From [Leptolyngbya] sp. JSC-1 (GTDB lineage: Bacteria > Cyanobacteriota > Cyanobacteriia > Elainellales > Elainellaceae), in contig KL662192.1 in NCBI GenBank assembly GCA_000733415.1, positions 582,823-646,822 of the forward strand: a stretch of 64,000 nucleotides of DNA. The letters run 5' to 3'. Under the pieces are notes generated by a model. It was given only the letters and a program-made list of their open reading frames with translations. It made no database searches and was not told the DNA's origin. Position numbers and translations under genes: made by a program. Every line of letters begins with the position of its first letter. Positions within the stretch are counted from its first letter, which is position 1. This document shows positions 16,357-25,936 of the stretch, piece by piece.

Positions 16357-18198
16357 TCAACATTCTTCCATTAGCAGGATGACGCCCTGAATCTGCTGTT
16401 GCTCACTGATCAAAGGCGTACAGGTAACACGACATTGAATATTACGGCCCCGTCGGTTGGTTGCACTCAGCACGACTTCAGTCACACCGTCTACTGGACC
16501 AGTTAAACAGTTGCGAATAGGCTGGCGCAGTTGCTCGACGGGTAAGCCAATATCTAAATTGAGGAAGTTTTGCTCAATCGCCTCTTCTGGACGCAATCCC
16601 CACATGTCTTCTGCTTTGTGGTTCCAGCTCTGGATATGCAGGTTGCGGTTGACTACGATTACCCCACCCTTGAGGCTAGTCAGAATTGCTTCTAGAAATG
16701 CATTACTACGATTTAACTCTTCACTGCGGCGCTGTAGTTCATCGTTTACAGTTTGTAATTCCTCGTTGGTAGACTGTAATTCTTCATTCATGGTCTCCAA
16801 CTCTTCATTAGTGGATTGCAGCTCTTCGTTTGTTGTTTCCAGTTCTTCATTACTAGACTGTAGTTCCTCGTTGGTCGTTTCCAGTTCTTCATTTGTAGAC
16901 TGTAGCTCCTCATAGGCCATCTCTAACTCTTGATTCGAGTGTTCCAATTCTTCTTGCAGGCGTTTGTAGCGAGTTATATCAATAAAGTTGATGCTCACGC
17001 CCAAGACAGTACTGATAGGATCAAACAGTGGCACGACCTGTATATCAAAATAGATCACTTCTCCCTGCGGCAATTGCCATTCGATATCTCGCAGATTGAT
17101 TGTGATGCGCTCGTTATATGCTCGTTCAATACAAGAGCGTAACTCCACCGGGCGGTAGGAAACCTCTAGATCCTGCAAGGGCCGGCCTATGTCCTGAATA
17201 GTCAAGCCGAACAGGGAACGCGCTCGCTCGTTAAGTAATGACAGCGAGCCATTAGCATCAATGACAATGCGAGCCAACGGACCACTTTCAAACGCGGCTT
17301 CTCGCAAACGCAACTGGTTAGACAAGGCATTGATCTCCTCTTCGCTGTTGGTTTGCGCCATCATCAACTGATTGCGTAGGTTGGGTTTGGCAACTTTAGT
17401 AAAAATCCGGTATCGCAGTTGAATGGGCGTAAACAGATTGGGGTGGGTGAGCAGCATTTCGGCTTTCCCCAAAAAAATAAAGCCACCATCTCGCAGGGCA
17501 AAATGGAACCGGACCAAAATCCGGCTTTGGGTTTCCGCGTTAAAATACATCAGCGTATTGCGGCAGACCAGCAGATCGATCTTGGAAATCGGCGCGTCCT
17601 GGATCAGGTCATGACGACCAAAAATCACTGCTCGCCGCAGATCTTTGCGAAAGGTGTAGCGGTCTTCATTCTGTTCAAAAAACTCTTCTACCTGCTCTGA
17701 CGTTAAGCCATGTAACTCTCGACCTAAATAGGTTGCTTGTCGGGCTTGATTCAGCGCCTCTTCATCCACATCGGTAGCGTAAATTTTTACCCGCTCGCGA
17801 AACTGCTCAGTTCCTAGCAGCTCAGCTAGCATAATGGCAATAGTATAAGCTTCTTCCCCAGAGGCACAGCCTGCTGTCCAAACCCGAATTGGCTCTTTAG
17901 GATCTTTGGCCTGGAGGATACGCGGCATAATCTCGCTGCTAAGATACTCCCAAGCTGGCCGATCCCGAAAAAAGGCGGTGACATTAATTAATAATGTATT
18001 GAATAAATGGTTGAATTCTTCTGGATGAACTTCTAGATAGTCAAGATAATTACTGTAGCCCTGAATATTAACGGTCTGCATGCGCTTGTTGACCCTGCGC
18101 GTCAAGCTGGAGCGTTTGTAGCCAGTAAAATCGAAACCGCGACTGAGCCGAATGTAATCCAGTAAGGCTTCAAATTCAGTATTAGGTGAGTCCGTCAC
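16357..18198 (-). CDS. CheR-type methyltransferase with two PAS domains
   Basis: This 613-residue cytosolic protein has an N-terminal CheR domain (about 1-270) with the SAM motif VWTAGCASGEEAYT, the LLVCRNTLMYF motif and an Arg-rich N-terminal helix. A PAS domain follows (about 290-405), then a long coiled coil (about 410-500) built of repeated TNEELE/QS heptads, and a second PAS domain (about 505-613). Such proteins methylate glutamates on receptors. The coil probably transmits or dimerises. Its start overlaps the end of the short CheB gene by 17 bases. It lacks the CheB-CheR fusion seen in many relatives; here CheB is separate. Confidence 0.88.
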   Translation of the reverse strand: MTDSPNTEFEALLDYIRLSRGFDFTGYKRSSLTRRVNKRMQTVNIQGYSNYLDYLEVHPEEFNHLFNTLLINVTAFFRDRPAWEYLSSEIMPRILQAKDPKEPIRVWTAGCASGEEAYTIAIMLAELLGTEQFRERVKIYATDVDEEALNQARQATYLGRELHGLTSEQVEEFFEQNEDRYTFRKDLRRAVIFGRHDLIQDAPISKIDLLVCRNTLMYFNAETQSRILVRFHFALRDGGFIFLGKAEMLLTHPNLFTPIQLRYRIFTKVAKPNLRNQLMMAQTNSEEEINALSNQLRLREAAFESGPLARIVIDANGSLSLLNERARSLFGLTIQDIGRPLQDLEVSYRPVELRSCIERAYNERITINLRDIEWQLPQGEVIYFDIQVVPLFDPISTVLGVSINFIDITRYKRLQEELEHSNQELEMAYEELQSTNEELETTNEELQSSNEELETTNEELQSTNEELETMNEELQSTNEELQTVNDELQRRSEELNRSNAFLEAILTSLKGGVIVVNRNLHIQSWNHKAEDMWGLRPEEAIEQNFLNLDIGLPVEQLRQPIRNCLTGPVDGVTEVVLSATNRRGRNIQCRVTCTPLISEQQQIQGVILLMEEC

Positions 18199-18778
18199 TC
18201 GTCATCTCCCTGGTTGCCTGAACCAGTTTTACCAAAGTTGGGGCAATTTGGTTCAACGGTAAAATTAAATCTATTGATTTGGTTTGAATGGCAGCCGTTG
18301 GCATGCCTGCGAATGATGCGGTTTGTGGATCTTGCGCAATTGTCAGACCCCCTGCTTGTTTCACTTTTTGTATCCCCACTGCTCCATCCTGGCCTCTGCC
18401 GGTCAATACAACTGCAATGGCTCGCTGCTGATAGCTGGCTGCCAGTGACTCAAACAGTACATCCGCAGAAGGGCGAGTAAAATTCAGCTTTTCGGTTTGG
18501 GCTAAGCTCAAGCTGGCATCTGGATTAACTAGGACATGCCAGTTGGGAGGAGCGATATAAACCGTGCCAGCGTGTAGGGCGTCTCCTGATTCTGCGTGTT
18601 TAACCAGCAGAAGGGTGCAGCGAGCTAGTAAAAAAGGCAGCATACTGCGAGCATAGGGATCTAGATGTTGTACAATCGCAATCGGGGCAGAGAAATTAGC
18701 TGGCAATCCTTTGAGAATGTAACTCAAAGCCTCCAAGCCACCCAATGATGCTGCGATTGCCACAACGTGATTTAGCAT
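18182..18778 (-). CDS. CheB methylesterase domain protein (short)
   Basis: This 198-residue stand-alone methylesterase domain has AIAASLGGLEAL (catalytic Ser), IVQHLDP (catalytic His), YIAPPNWHVLV and VVLTGRGQDGAVG (catalytic Asp region). There is no receiver domain, so it is not controlled by CheA phosphorylation in the usual way. It would remove methyl groups added by the overlapping CheR protein. It is the second CheB-type gene of the operon. Confidence 0.88.
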   Translation of the reverse strand: MLNHVVAIAASLGGLEALSYILKGLPANFSAPIAIVQHLDPYARSMLPFLLARCTLLLVKHAESGDALHAGTVYIAPPNWHVLVNPDASLSLAQTEKLNFTRPSADVLFESLAASYQQRAIAVVLTGRGQDGAVGIQKVKQAGGLTIAQDPQTASFAGMPTAAIQTKSIDLILPLNQIAPTLVKLVQATREMTSDGLT

Positions 18779-18826
18779 GTCAGCCTCTGAGGGGAAATAT
18801 TGGGGGGAGGCCGGAGGCAGAGTCTC

Positions 18827-19963
18827 CTACCCTTCGCTCCTCAAACCATTGTCCCCTTCTAATCTTAGCCCGGTCTGTTGCAGGATCACTTGCCGCACTA
18901 GGTCTGCATGCTGAGTGGCTTCATTAGCTCGGTCTAGAAACTGAGCTTCCGAGAGTGCTCGGTGTTGGTGTTTGGCTTGAGCGGCCATGCGTCGGGCTAG
19001 GGCAGCCTTTTCTTCCAAGGCACGAACTGCCGACCACAGTGCTCGTTCCAGATCATCGGCTTGTTCGGCTATTAAGCTATCCAGAGAATAGGCATGGCCG
19101 ACATGGCAGCGGTAGCGAATGAAATTATTCTGCCGCAGTTCCCAAAGTACGCCCCCGCAGTCGGGGCAAGTGAAGGTAGAGGCCGTACCCGGACGTTTCC
19201 CCTGCTCTAAAATCGCCTTGTCTTGGGCGACCATTTCATCTTCTCGTTCCATTCCATTTGCCACCGTTGATTCCTCCTCAACCAGGTTTTGAGCAGTCTG
19301 CTGGTTGCTATGATTCTGAGATGCGTGATTAGAAGCCCAATCATGGGCAATCTGCCTCAAAAGCTGCGCAATCGCCTCGATTTTGAGCACGTAGTTGATC
19401 GGGACTGACTCAATTGCGGTGCGGGGCATGCTGTCAAATAAAGCTTCTTCTGGGTCTTGCACAATCGTGATTCCGCCTGCTGCATGAATGCTCCGCAGTC
19501 CAGCGGTGCCATCGTCGAGTGCGCCCGATAGAATCACGCCCACGATTTGCGATCCATAGGCGCGAGCAGCAGAACGAAACAGTGTATCTACCGCAGGACG
19601 ATGACCGTTTTCGCGAGGGCCACGACTCAACCGCATGTGGCCAGACCGCACAAGCAGATGATGATCGGGTGGAGCTATATAGATTGTTCCGTGCTGAATT
19701 GCTTCTTGATCTTGGGCATGCTTGGCGGGCAACGGCCCTGCCCGGCTGAGAATTTTGGGCAACAAGCTGATGCTATGGGGTGGAAAGTGAACGACGATGA
19801 ACAGAGCGGCTGCCAGATCGGCAGGCAGGTGCTGAACCAGACGGGACAACGCTTCCACTCCTCCTGCGGATGCACCAATCACAATCAGGGGATACTCCAA
19901 TCCATTGACGGCTAATCGCTTGCCGTTTGGCGTAGATAACGGTACGGAGGAGGTTTTACTCAT
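18827..19963 (-). CDS. CheB methylesterase with C-terminal zinc-ribbon and helical tail
   Basis: This 378-residue protein (ATG at 19963, overlapping the kinase stop by eight bases) has a CheB catalytic domain: VIGASAGGVEALSRL, VVHFPP, YIAPPDHHLLV and GVILSGALDDGTAG. The C-terminal part has CPDCGGVLWE followed by YRCHVGHAYS, a zinc-ribbon-like Cys/His set, and a helical tail. This CheB version without a receiver domain is common beside PAS-CheR proteins. The frame is open to 20041, but the upstream part lies inside the kinase gene. Confidence 0.88.
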   Translation of the reverse strand: MSKTSSVPLSTPNGKRLAVNGLEYPLIVIGASAGGVEALSRLVQHLPADLAAALFIVVHFPPHSISLLPKILSRAGPLPAKHAQDQEAIQHGTIYIAPPDHHLLVRSGHMRLSRGPRENGHRPAVDTLFRSAARAYGSQIVGVILSGALDDGTAGLRSIHAAGGITIVQDPEEALFDSMPRTAIESVPINYVLKIEAIAQLLRQIAHDWASNHASQNHSNQQTAQNLVEEESTVANGMEREDEMVAQDKAILEQGKRPGTASTFTCPDCGGVLWELRQNNFIRYRCHVGHAYSLDSLIAEQADDLERALWSAVRALEEKAALARRMAAQAKHQHRALSEAQFLDRANEATQHADLVRQVILQQTGLRLEGDNGLRSEG

Positions 19964-21326
19964 GAGCTGGGGCTGAGGTAATCCAGCGCGGTAGGTCGAT
20001 GCGGAACGTTGTGCCCCGACCGAGTTCACTTTCAACGGCAATGTTGCCTTGCATCAGCTTCACCAGCGCATAGACGATTGCCAGCCCCAAGCCAGTACCG
20101 CCCTGCTTACGGGTGGTAGTCTGGTTGACCTGCCAAAACTCTTGGAAGATATGGGACTGATCTTCAGGGGCGATGCCAATGCCCGTATCCTGCACCGTCA
20201 CTCTAATGCGCTCTAGCGGCAGTTGGCTCACCTCGACCGTGATGCTGCCAGTATCAGTAAACTTAATGGCATTTGAGAGCAAATTAATCATCACCTGCCG
20301 CAGCCGGGTAGGATCGTTAGTGATAGACAAATGAGCTTCAGGGGTTTTTACTACCAGTTTAAGTGCTTTTTGACTTGCCAATGGCCGTAGTTCTTCGACC
20401 GTCTGCGTGACAAATTCGACCAAGTCAAACGGCTCTGGTTGCAGCTCTAATCGCTCGGCCTTGAGCTTGGAAAAATCGAGCATTTCTTCAATTAAGGTGA
20501 GCAAATGGCGACCGTTGCGGAAAATTGGCTCCACCATTGGGATTAAATGTACATCACGCCGACGATGAAACTGCCGCAGCAGCAATTCCGAAAATCCCAA
20601 AATCGCATTCATGGGCGTGCGCAATTCGTGGGAAATGGTCGCCATAAATTGACTTCTCAGCCGGTCAGCTTCCAGGAGTTGGAGGTTCTGAAGCTGTATC
20701 TGCCGCAGTTTTTCTTCAGCCTGCTTGCGCAAGGTAATATCTCGCACCAACCAGCGCAAGGCCGTGGCTTCTCCTGCCGGAATCCGCACCGTTTCTACGG
20801 TCAAAGCAGCATCAAACGGCTCCCCATCTCGACCGCACAGGACGAGTTCCCATTCCTGCACCCGATTCATGCTCGGTAACTCGTTCAGCATTCTGCGAAA
20901 CGCCCGCCGCTGCCCGTCTGGGACAAAATTGATCAGCGGCTTCCCCACTAACCGATTTGAACTGATATGAAATAAAGATGCGGCAGCCTGATTGGCTTCT
21001 CGCACTGTGCCATGCAGATCTGTGACCAGATATCCATCAGGTGCAAACTCGAACAGTTCCCGATACCGTTGCCGTTCTGCTTCAATCGCGTGCTGAGCGT
21101 CTAGTAAAGCGTCATGCTGCTGCCGTAATTCTTCTTCGGCTACCTGTAGCTCTTCTAACGCCAACCAAAGCTCTTGCAGGCAATCGATCACCAACTGGGG
21201 CTGACGCCAGGGTACTTCGCTGGCATTCTGGTACAGCGCCTGGGTGCGTTCCTGGACTGTCTGAATGTGTCGAGTAAAAACCGTATGATCTTCATCACCT
21301 TCGGTATACATAATTATATCTCCCAA
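19956..21326 (-). CDS. PAS-sensor histidine kinase
   Basis: This 456-residue soluble kinase has an N-terminal coiled coil (about 20-85), a PAS domain with PAC tail (about 90-215), a HisKA domain with phosphorylated His in ATISHELRTPMNAILG, and an HATPase domain with NLLSNAIKFTDTG, DTGIGIAPEDQ and GGTGLGLAIV. No membrane segment is present, so it senses an internal signal or partners with another sensor. It is the first gene of the kinase-CheB-CheB-CheR operon. No receiver domain is encoded in the operon, so the target is elsewhere. Confidence 0.9.
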   Translation of the reverse strand: MGDIIMYTEGDEDHTVFTRHIQTVQERTQALYQNASEVPWRQPQLVIDCLQELWLALEELQVAEEELRQQHDALLDAQHAIEAERQRYRELFEFAPDGYLVTDLHGTVREANQAAASLFHISSNRLVGKPLINFVPDGQRRAFRRMLNELPSMNRVQEWELVLCGRDGEPFDAALTVETVRIPAGEATALRWLVRDITLRKQAEEKLRQIQLQNLQLLEADRLRSQFMATISHELRTPMNAILGFSELLLRQFHRRRDVHLIPMVEPIFRNGRHLLTLIEEMLDFSKLKAERLELQPEPFDLVEFVTQTVEELRPLASQKALKLVVKTPEAHLSITNDPTRLRQVMINLLSNAIKFTDTGSITVEVSQLPLERIRVTVQDTGIGIAPEDQSHIFQEFWQVNQTTTRKQGGTGLGLAIVYALVKLMQGNIAVESELGRGTTFRIDLPRWITSAPAHE

Positions 21327-21813
21327 ATTCGGGGGATGCTCCTGATGGGTGGTTTACTAAGTTTGGATTAACAAAGTTTTGGATCAGCAAAGTTACTTTC
21401 AAAAATAGCCTAGTTATAGCCTAGTTAAATCGATGTGAGGATCAATAGATGGATTAACACTAAGTATGGGATACCTCTGGTCAAGAAATATCCCTCTTCT
21501 GGAAGGGTTACGACTATGTCAGGCGAATAGGCTTGAGATCTGGACCAATCTTAATCAATTGCTAGTTATGAGTAAAAGTATTTTACTTGAGGTCGATGGA
21601 TGGGTGCGTATATAACGTAGCAAATTGATTCAGTATTGCCGAAAGCTGTACGAGAAGTGTAAATCAGGCCGGTATGTAGAAGTATAAATAACTTCCTTCA
21701 ACACAAACAATGCCCCCCTTGTGGAAAGGGGGGTGAGTTTTTTGCCTGAGTCTATCGGATGGCAATAGCGTCAGGAAAATGCCGAATTGCCTCTTCCTAA
21801 CCCTGCTGCCTGC
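21327..21813. other. Spacer between hemerythrin gene and chemotaxis-like operon
   Basis: No gene was seen in 487 bases. It must hold the operon promoter. Plus-strand reading shows a likely terminator hairpin at 21713-21743; no known regulator site was recognised. Confidence 0.5.
21713..21743. terminator. Hairpin with T run, possible bidirectional terminator
   Basis: CCCCCCTT at 21713-21720 pairs with AAGGGGGG at 21726-21733 and is followed by a TTTTTT run at 21738-21743. On the minus strand it lies 70 bases after the hemerythrin gene stop and is followed by a weaker T-rich stretch, so it may end that transcript. It also resembles the dispersed CCCCCC hairpins seen at 16144. Confidence 0.55.
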
Positions 21814-22863
21814 TTACCGCATCGAGCTGGCCATTTCTTGTTGAATTCTGCTCTTAGCTGCCTTGAACTCAGACGCCATTTGTTCTTTCTGTTCGGTGCT
21901 GCAATTGCGGTCAATTGAGGCAAACATCGTGCTTTCTTCCTGACGAACGTGGTCTCCCACGACATCCATGAGCTGCTTGATCATCGACTTGAACTGATCT
22001 GTAGACCGCGCTGGATCAATTGCCTTGATTTGATCCAGCATCCGCTTCATCTCAGCTTGCTCATCGTACAGCTCTTGGGTGTCTTCGTTGCCGTAGAAGG
22101 AGCGCACTTGAGGATAAACGACCTCTTCTTCCGCTTGGGCATGGGCCATCAGGTCTTTGTAGATCTGACCGAAGTATTCTTGCAGCTTCTGCGGATCGTC
22201 AGTTGCACCAACTTGGGTAAACAAGGTATTCACCTTGTTGTGATCCAACCGAATCAGGGTTTGAATGTTCATGTCCTGCTTATCGGTGTTTTGAGTCACG
22301 ACGCTGCCCGCCACGCCCGAAAGCGCCGCCACGGCATCTTGGACTCTAGCCCACAGGCCCTGATCGGCATCTTTGCCAGTGAGTTCCCGCACGCCGACCA
22401 ATTCCAGCATGCCCTTGAGCTGCTCTTGATGCGCCCGGTTCTCGAAGTTGATCGTGTTGAGCGGACCAATTGCCACTTCAATGTCTGCTCCTACTACCTG
22501 GGCTGCCTTGTGCACCAGGAGGCCACTCATCACCTGACCATGCTTCAACAGTTCGTGTTGAACCAGCTTCTGATAGAAACTCAGCTCATTGCCCGACATC
22601 ATCTGCTCGATCTGCTGCACCATGTTCTGAGTAGTCCGGTTTGGCTCAGACTGAATGCCGTACTGCACGATCACGGTTTCCAAAACGCCCATATTTTTCC
22701 GGTCATCTTCCAGCATGTTTTGCAGCCGCTCGCGCACATCCTGATCCGGACACTCTTGCATCAATCTTTGCTCATTAGAAATAATCAAATTTTGAACTGC
22801 TTTCATATCGGCCAGTTTCTCACCAATGGCCAGCCGTTTAGCATCATCTAATTGTGTAACCAT
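21814..22863 (-). CDS. Hemerythrin HHE domain protein
   Basis: This 349-residue protein has an N-terminal helical region (about 1-190) resembling a ferritin-like/DUF892-like bundle and a C-terminal hemerythrin domain: LIRLDHNKVNTLF, YKDLMAHAQAEEEVVYP, and VGDHVRQEESTMFA. The His and Glu pattern for a diiron site is present (HNKV, HAQAEEE, HVRQEE). Such proteins bind oxygen or protect iron. It has its own transcript, divergent from the AlgI-like gene. It starts MVTQLDDAKRLAIGEKL at an ATG preceded by GAGGAGAAC. Confidence 0.85.
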   Translation of the reverse strand: MVTQLDDAKRLAIGEKLADMKAVQNLIISNEQRLMQECPDQDVRERLQNMLEDDRKNMGVLETVIVQYGIQSEPNRTTQNMVQQIEQMMSGNELSFYQKLVQHELLKHGQVMSGLLVHKAAQVVGADIEVAIGPLNTINFENRAHQEQLKGMLELVGVRELTGKDADQGLWARVQDAVAALSGVAGSVVTQNTDKQDMNIQTLIRLDHNKVNTLFTQVGATDDPQKLQEYFGQIYKDLMAHAQAEEEVVYPQVRSFYGNEDTQELYDEQAEMKRMLDQIKAIDPARSTDQFKSMIKQLMDVVGDHVRQEESTMFASIDRNCSTEQKEQMASEFKAAKSRIQQEMASSMR

Positions 22864-23087
22864 GAGTTGTTCTCCTCAATCAAAAGATTGTGATCAAGCT
22901 GATAGCTCAACCCTTTTTGATCTTGAACGGTGATCACAAGTTGTTCAGCTATCCTTAGTTAGATGTTTGAGAAGAGGAGGTAGGGGAACTTCATTCTGCT
23001 GCACCTTCCCCGCCTGCCCAGTCCTGCGGAACAATTTCCCCTCTTTCAGCCTCTAATAACTGTTTGCCCCCATTTTTTCTTGACCGA

Positions 23088-24794
23088 ATGCTATTTAACT
23101 CAGCCCTATTCATCGGTTGTTTTTTGCCTATAACGCTGCTGGCCTTCTTTCAGATCGGCGGCAGGGGCTATTTTCGGCTGGCGACGGCTTGGCTGCTGGC
23201 GGCTTCTCTGGTGTTCTATAGCTGGTGGAATCCGGCCAACCTGCTGTTACTGCTGGCTTCGATTGGGTTTAATTATGGTGTTGGTGTGGGGTTGGTGCAC
23301 GTCGCCCAACCGCACCTGAGAAAAGCCCTACTGGTGCTGGGAATTACAGTTAACTTGACTTGGCTGGCCTATTTCAAGTACGCCAATTTTTTAATCGCGA
23401 CCGTAGCTAATTTAACCACTACAGTCTTGAATCCGGTGGAGGTGGTCTTACCGCTGGGCATTTCTTTTTTTACGTTTCAGCAAATTGCCTATTTGGTAGA
23501 CTCCTATCGCAGTCCTCAACCGTTCGCCTATCGTTTCCTGGATTATTCGCTGTTTGTTTCCTTCTTTCCCCACCTGATCGCCGGTCCACTGATTCACCAT
23601 AAGCAGATCATTCATCAGTTTGCTAACCACACGATTTATCGTTTTAATTCTGCCTCGTTTGCGATGGGAGTCACCCTATTCGGCATGGGGCTATTCAAAA
23701 AAGTCATCCTGGCGGATGGGGTAGCGCCCTACTCGACGCAGATTTTTGCTGCTGCCACAGACGGGGTAGCCCTCACAGTTGTGGAAGCCTGGATCGGTGC
23801 GCTGGCCTTTACCCTACAGCTCTATTTTGATTTCTCTGGCTATTCAGATATGGCAATTGGTTTAGCCAAAATGATCGGAATTGACTTGCCGATCAACTTC
23901 AATTCACCCTACAAGGCCGTGAATATCGTCGATTTTTGGCGACGCTGGCACATTACCCTATCCAATTTTCTGCGTGACTATCTGTATATTCCGCTGGGCG
24001 GCAACCGCAAAGGCAAACTCCGTCGCAACCTCAACTTAATGATTACCATGCTGTTGGGTGGCCTGTGGCATGGTGCAGCCTGGACCTTTGTGGTTTGGGG
24101 CGGCCTGCATGGGGTGTATTTGCTGATCAATCATCAATGGCGATCGTTGTGGCAGCGGCTAGGGGGACAGAATTCGCAGCAGAACCCTGTCTGGGCCAAG
24201 CGAGCAAGCTGGCTGTTGACGTTTGTCGCCGTGGTGGTGGGCTGGGTGTTTTTCAAAGCCAAGAGCCTAGAGGTGGCTGTTTCGATGCTGAGGGGTATGG
24301 TTGGCCTAAATGGCATTTCCCTCCCGGCATCGCTGGAGGACTCACTGGGGTTCATGCAGGCGTGGGGGGTGCAGTTTAATGATCTGATGCCGAGCGTTCA
24401 GTTGCAGGTCGAGCAATTAGATGACGTGAATGAAATTGACCCAATCGTGCCGATTCTGAAAATTTCAGCATTGCTGCTGCTAGTGTGGCTAGCTCCAAAT
24501 ACGCAGGAGTGGCTGACCAGAGGGGCCGTTGCCGCTGTGCCTGATCAAGGCATCCAACCCAGCGATGCCGAGCAACTACACAGGGACGATCTGCGCATCG
24601 GACCAGTCAACTGGCAGACACTAGGGCGATTGAACCTAAGATCATTCAACCTGAACTCACTTAATCCAAACCAACTCAGCGCACGGTTGAGCTGGCGACC
24701 AAACCGCGTTTGGGCCGTAATCAGCGCGATTCTGACAGCCGCGGCCCTATTAAATCTGGCGCAAGTGAGTGAATTTCTCTACTTCGAGTTCTAG
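23088..24794 (+). CDS. MBOAT family O-acyltransferase (AlgI-like)
   Basis: This 568-residue polytopic membrane protein (ATG at 23088, MLFNSALF; a TTG at 23064 is also open) matches the AlgI branch of membrane-bound O-acyltransferases. It has SLVFYSWWNP, the LPLGISFFTFQQIAYLVD motif, DFWRRWHITLSNFLRDYLYIPLGGNR and the conserved catalytic His region MLLGGLWHGAAW. These enzymes transfer acetyl groups across the membrane to exported polysaccharides. The C-terminal 130 residues are less conserved. The next gene starts at its stop codon, so the two probably form an acetylation pair. Confidence 0.92.
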   Translation: MLFNSALFIGCFLPITLLAFFQIGGRGYFRLATAWLLAASLVFYSWWNPANLLLLLASIGFNYGVGVGLVHVAQPHLRKALLVLGITVNLTWLAYFKYANFLIATVANLTTTVLNPVEVVLPLGISFFTFQQIAYLVDSYRSPQPFAYRFLDYSLFVSFFPHLIAGPLIHHKQIIHQFANHTIYRFNSASFAMGVTLFGMGLFKKVILADGVAPYSTQIFAAATDGVALTVVEAWIGALAFTLQLYFDFSGYSDMAIGLAKMIGIDLPINFNSPYKAVNIVDFWRRWHITLSNFLRDYLYIPLGGNRKGKLRRNLNLMITMLLGGLWHGAAWTFVVWGGLHGVYLLINHQWRSLWQRLGGQNSQQNPVWAKRASWLLTFVAVVVGWVFFKAKSLEVAVSMLRGMVGLNGISLPASLEDSLGFMQAWGVQFNDLMPSVQLQVEQLDDVNEIDPIVPILKISALLLLVWLAPNTQEWLTRGAVAAVPDQGIQPSDAEQLHRDDLRIGPVNWQTLGRLNLRSFNLNSLNPNQLSARLSWRPNRVWAVISAILTAAALLNLAQVSEFLYFEF

Positions 24795-24796
24795 TG

Positions 24797-25828
24797 ATGG
24801 CACACCCCTATCTCAAAACCTACTTCACGGTTCTGCTGACGATTCTGCTGCTGGTTGGCTTGGTAAATCTGGCGGTTGATCCGCTTTGGTATGGCCAAGG
24901 TAATTTGATTACGAACGTAAATCCGCCCTGGAATGAACGTCTGGCTAAAACGAATTTGCTGTTACAAAATCCTCAAGCCTATGACTGTTTAATTTTGGGT
25001 ACTTCTAGGGCTACTCTGCTCAATTCGGCGTTTCTGCAAAACAATCGCTGTTTCAACTATGCCTTTAGCGGCGGCAAACCGGAGGAATTAGTCAACTATG
25101 CTGAGTACGTTAAACAACAAGGAATCAGTCCTAGCCGGGTATACGTTGAAATTGAACCTTCCGGCCTGAACCGCCGCGCCCAGTCCAGACAATTTGCAGA
25201 AGTCACTGACCCGCTGCCGATGTATCAGGCGTACCTGTTTTCATTCGACACCTTTTGGCTCTCGCTCAAAACCCTTGCTCAAGATTATTCCTATGCCAGA
25301 CTCTACGACCACAACTTTCAGGTGCAGCTCTCAGAGGAGATTCCCCGCTATCAGCCGGAATTTGACGTGGAGAACGAGGATCACCTCGGCTGTGATCCCA
25401 GTCGTATCCAGTTCTATCAATCGTTGCGGCAGATTTTCTCGCAAGCAGAGCTAATTGGCTTTGTGGCTCCCGTTTCAGTTTGGCGAGTATATAACATGCA
25501 GTATGCCAACGGGTTGCTCAACTGCCAGCTCAGCGGTATCCATCAGTTGGCGAGCGCCTTTGATGCGATTTACGATTTCTCGGTTCCCTCTCCAGTTACC
25601 GAACGCACTGATAATACCTACGATGGTAACCACTACTACCCTGCCGTGTTTCAGCAAGTGGCAGCCGTGCTAGAAGGCAGAACCACCGTCAGACCTGAGA
25701 CCTTTGGGATGAAGGTAGCCAGCAACAGTTTAGCTGATTACCAATCGCTTTATCAGCGCCGTATGCGCTCCTTTTTAGCCAGAGTTGATTCAGATGACCG
25801 CCCTGAGCTGCGGCCCTCTAAAAGCTAG
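24797..25828 (+). CDS. SGNH-like membrane-anchored partner of the MBOAT transferase
   Basis: This 343-residue protein has one N-terminal TM (YFTVLLTILLLVGLVNLAV) and an extracytoplasmic domain. CLILGTSRATLLNS carries a nucleophile-like Ser in the block I position of SGNH esterases, and DNTYDGNHYYP near the C-terminus could supply Asp/His. In MBOAT systems such proteins complete acetyl transfer to the glycan (AlgX/AlgJ or DltD role). GTG at 24794 overlaps the upstream stop; ATG at 24797 follows directly. The role is inferred from context and weak motifs. Confidence 0.75.
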   Translation: MAHPYLKTYFTVLLTILLLVGLVNLAVDPLWYGQGNLITNVNPPWNERLAKTNLLLQNPQAYDCLILGTSRATLLNSAFLQNNRCFNYAFSGGKPEELVNYAEYVKQQGISPSRVYVEIEPSGLNRRAQSRQFAEVTDPLPMYQAYLFSFDTFWLSLKTLAQDYSYARLYDHNFQVQLSEEIPRYQPEFDVENEDHLGCDPSRIQFYQSLRQIFSQAELIGFVAPVSVWRVYNMQYANGLLNCQLSGIHQLASAFDAIYDFSVPSPVTERTDNTYDGNHYYPAVFQQVAAVLEGRTTVRPETFGMKVASNSLADYQSLYQRRMRSFLARVDSDDRPELRPSKS

Positions 25829-25936
25829 GTAACGGTTCTAAGGTTGTCTCTTGAGTTGTCTATTAAATTGTCTAGTGAATCGTCTACTGGAGTGTCTACA
25901 GAGAAGTCCTAAGCTCGAAGCAGTATCGGCATGGTA

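Noticed and set aside
16457..16915. Ser/Thr-rich plus-strand frame opposite the CheR-PAS gene
   Set aside because: It is the antisense of the repeated TNEELE heptads and has no start signal.
21949..22851. 300-residue plus-strand frame opposite the hemerythrin gene
   Set aside because: It is the exact shadow of a real gene on the other strand; its His- and Leu-rich composition is explained by the antisense codons.
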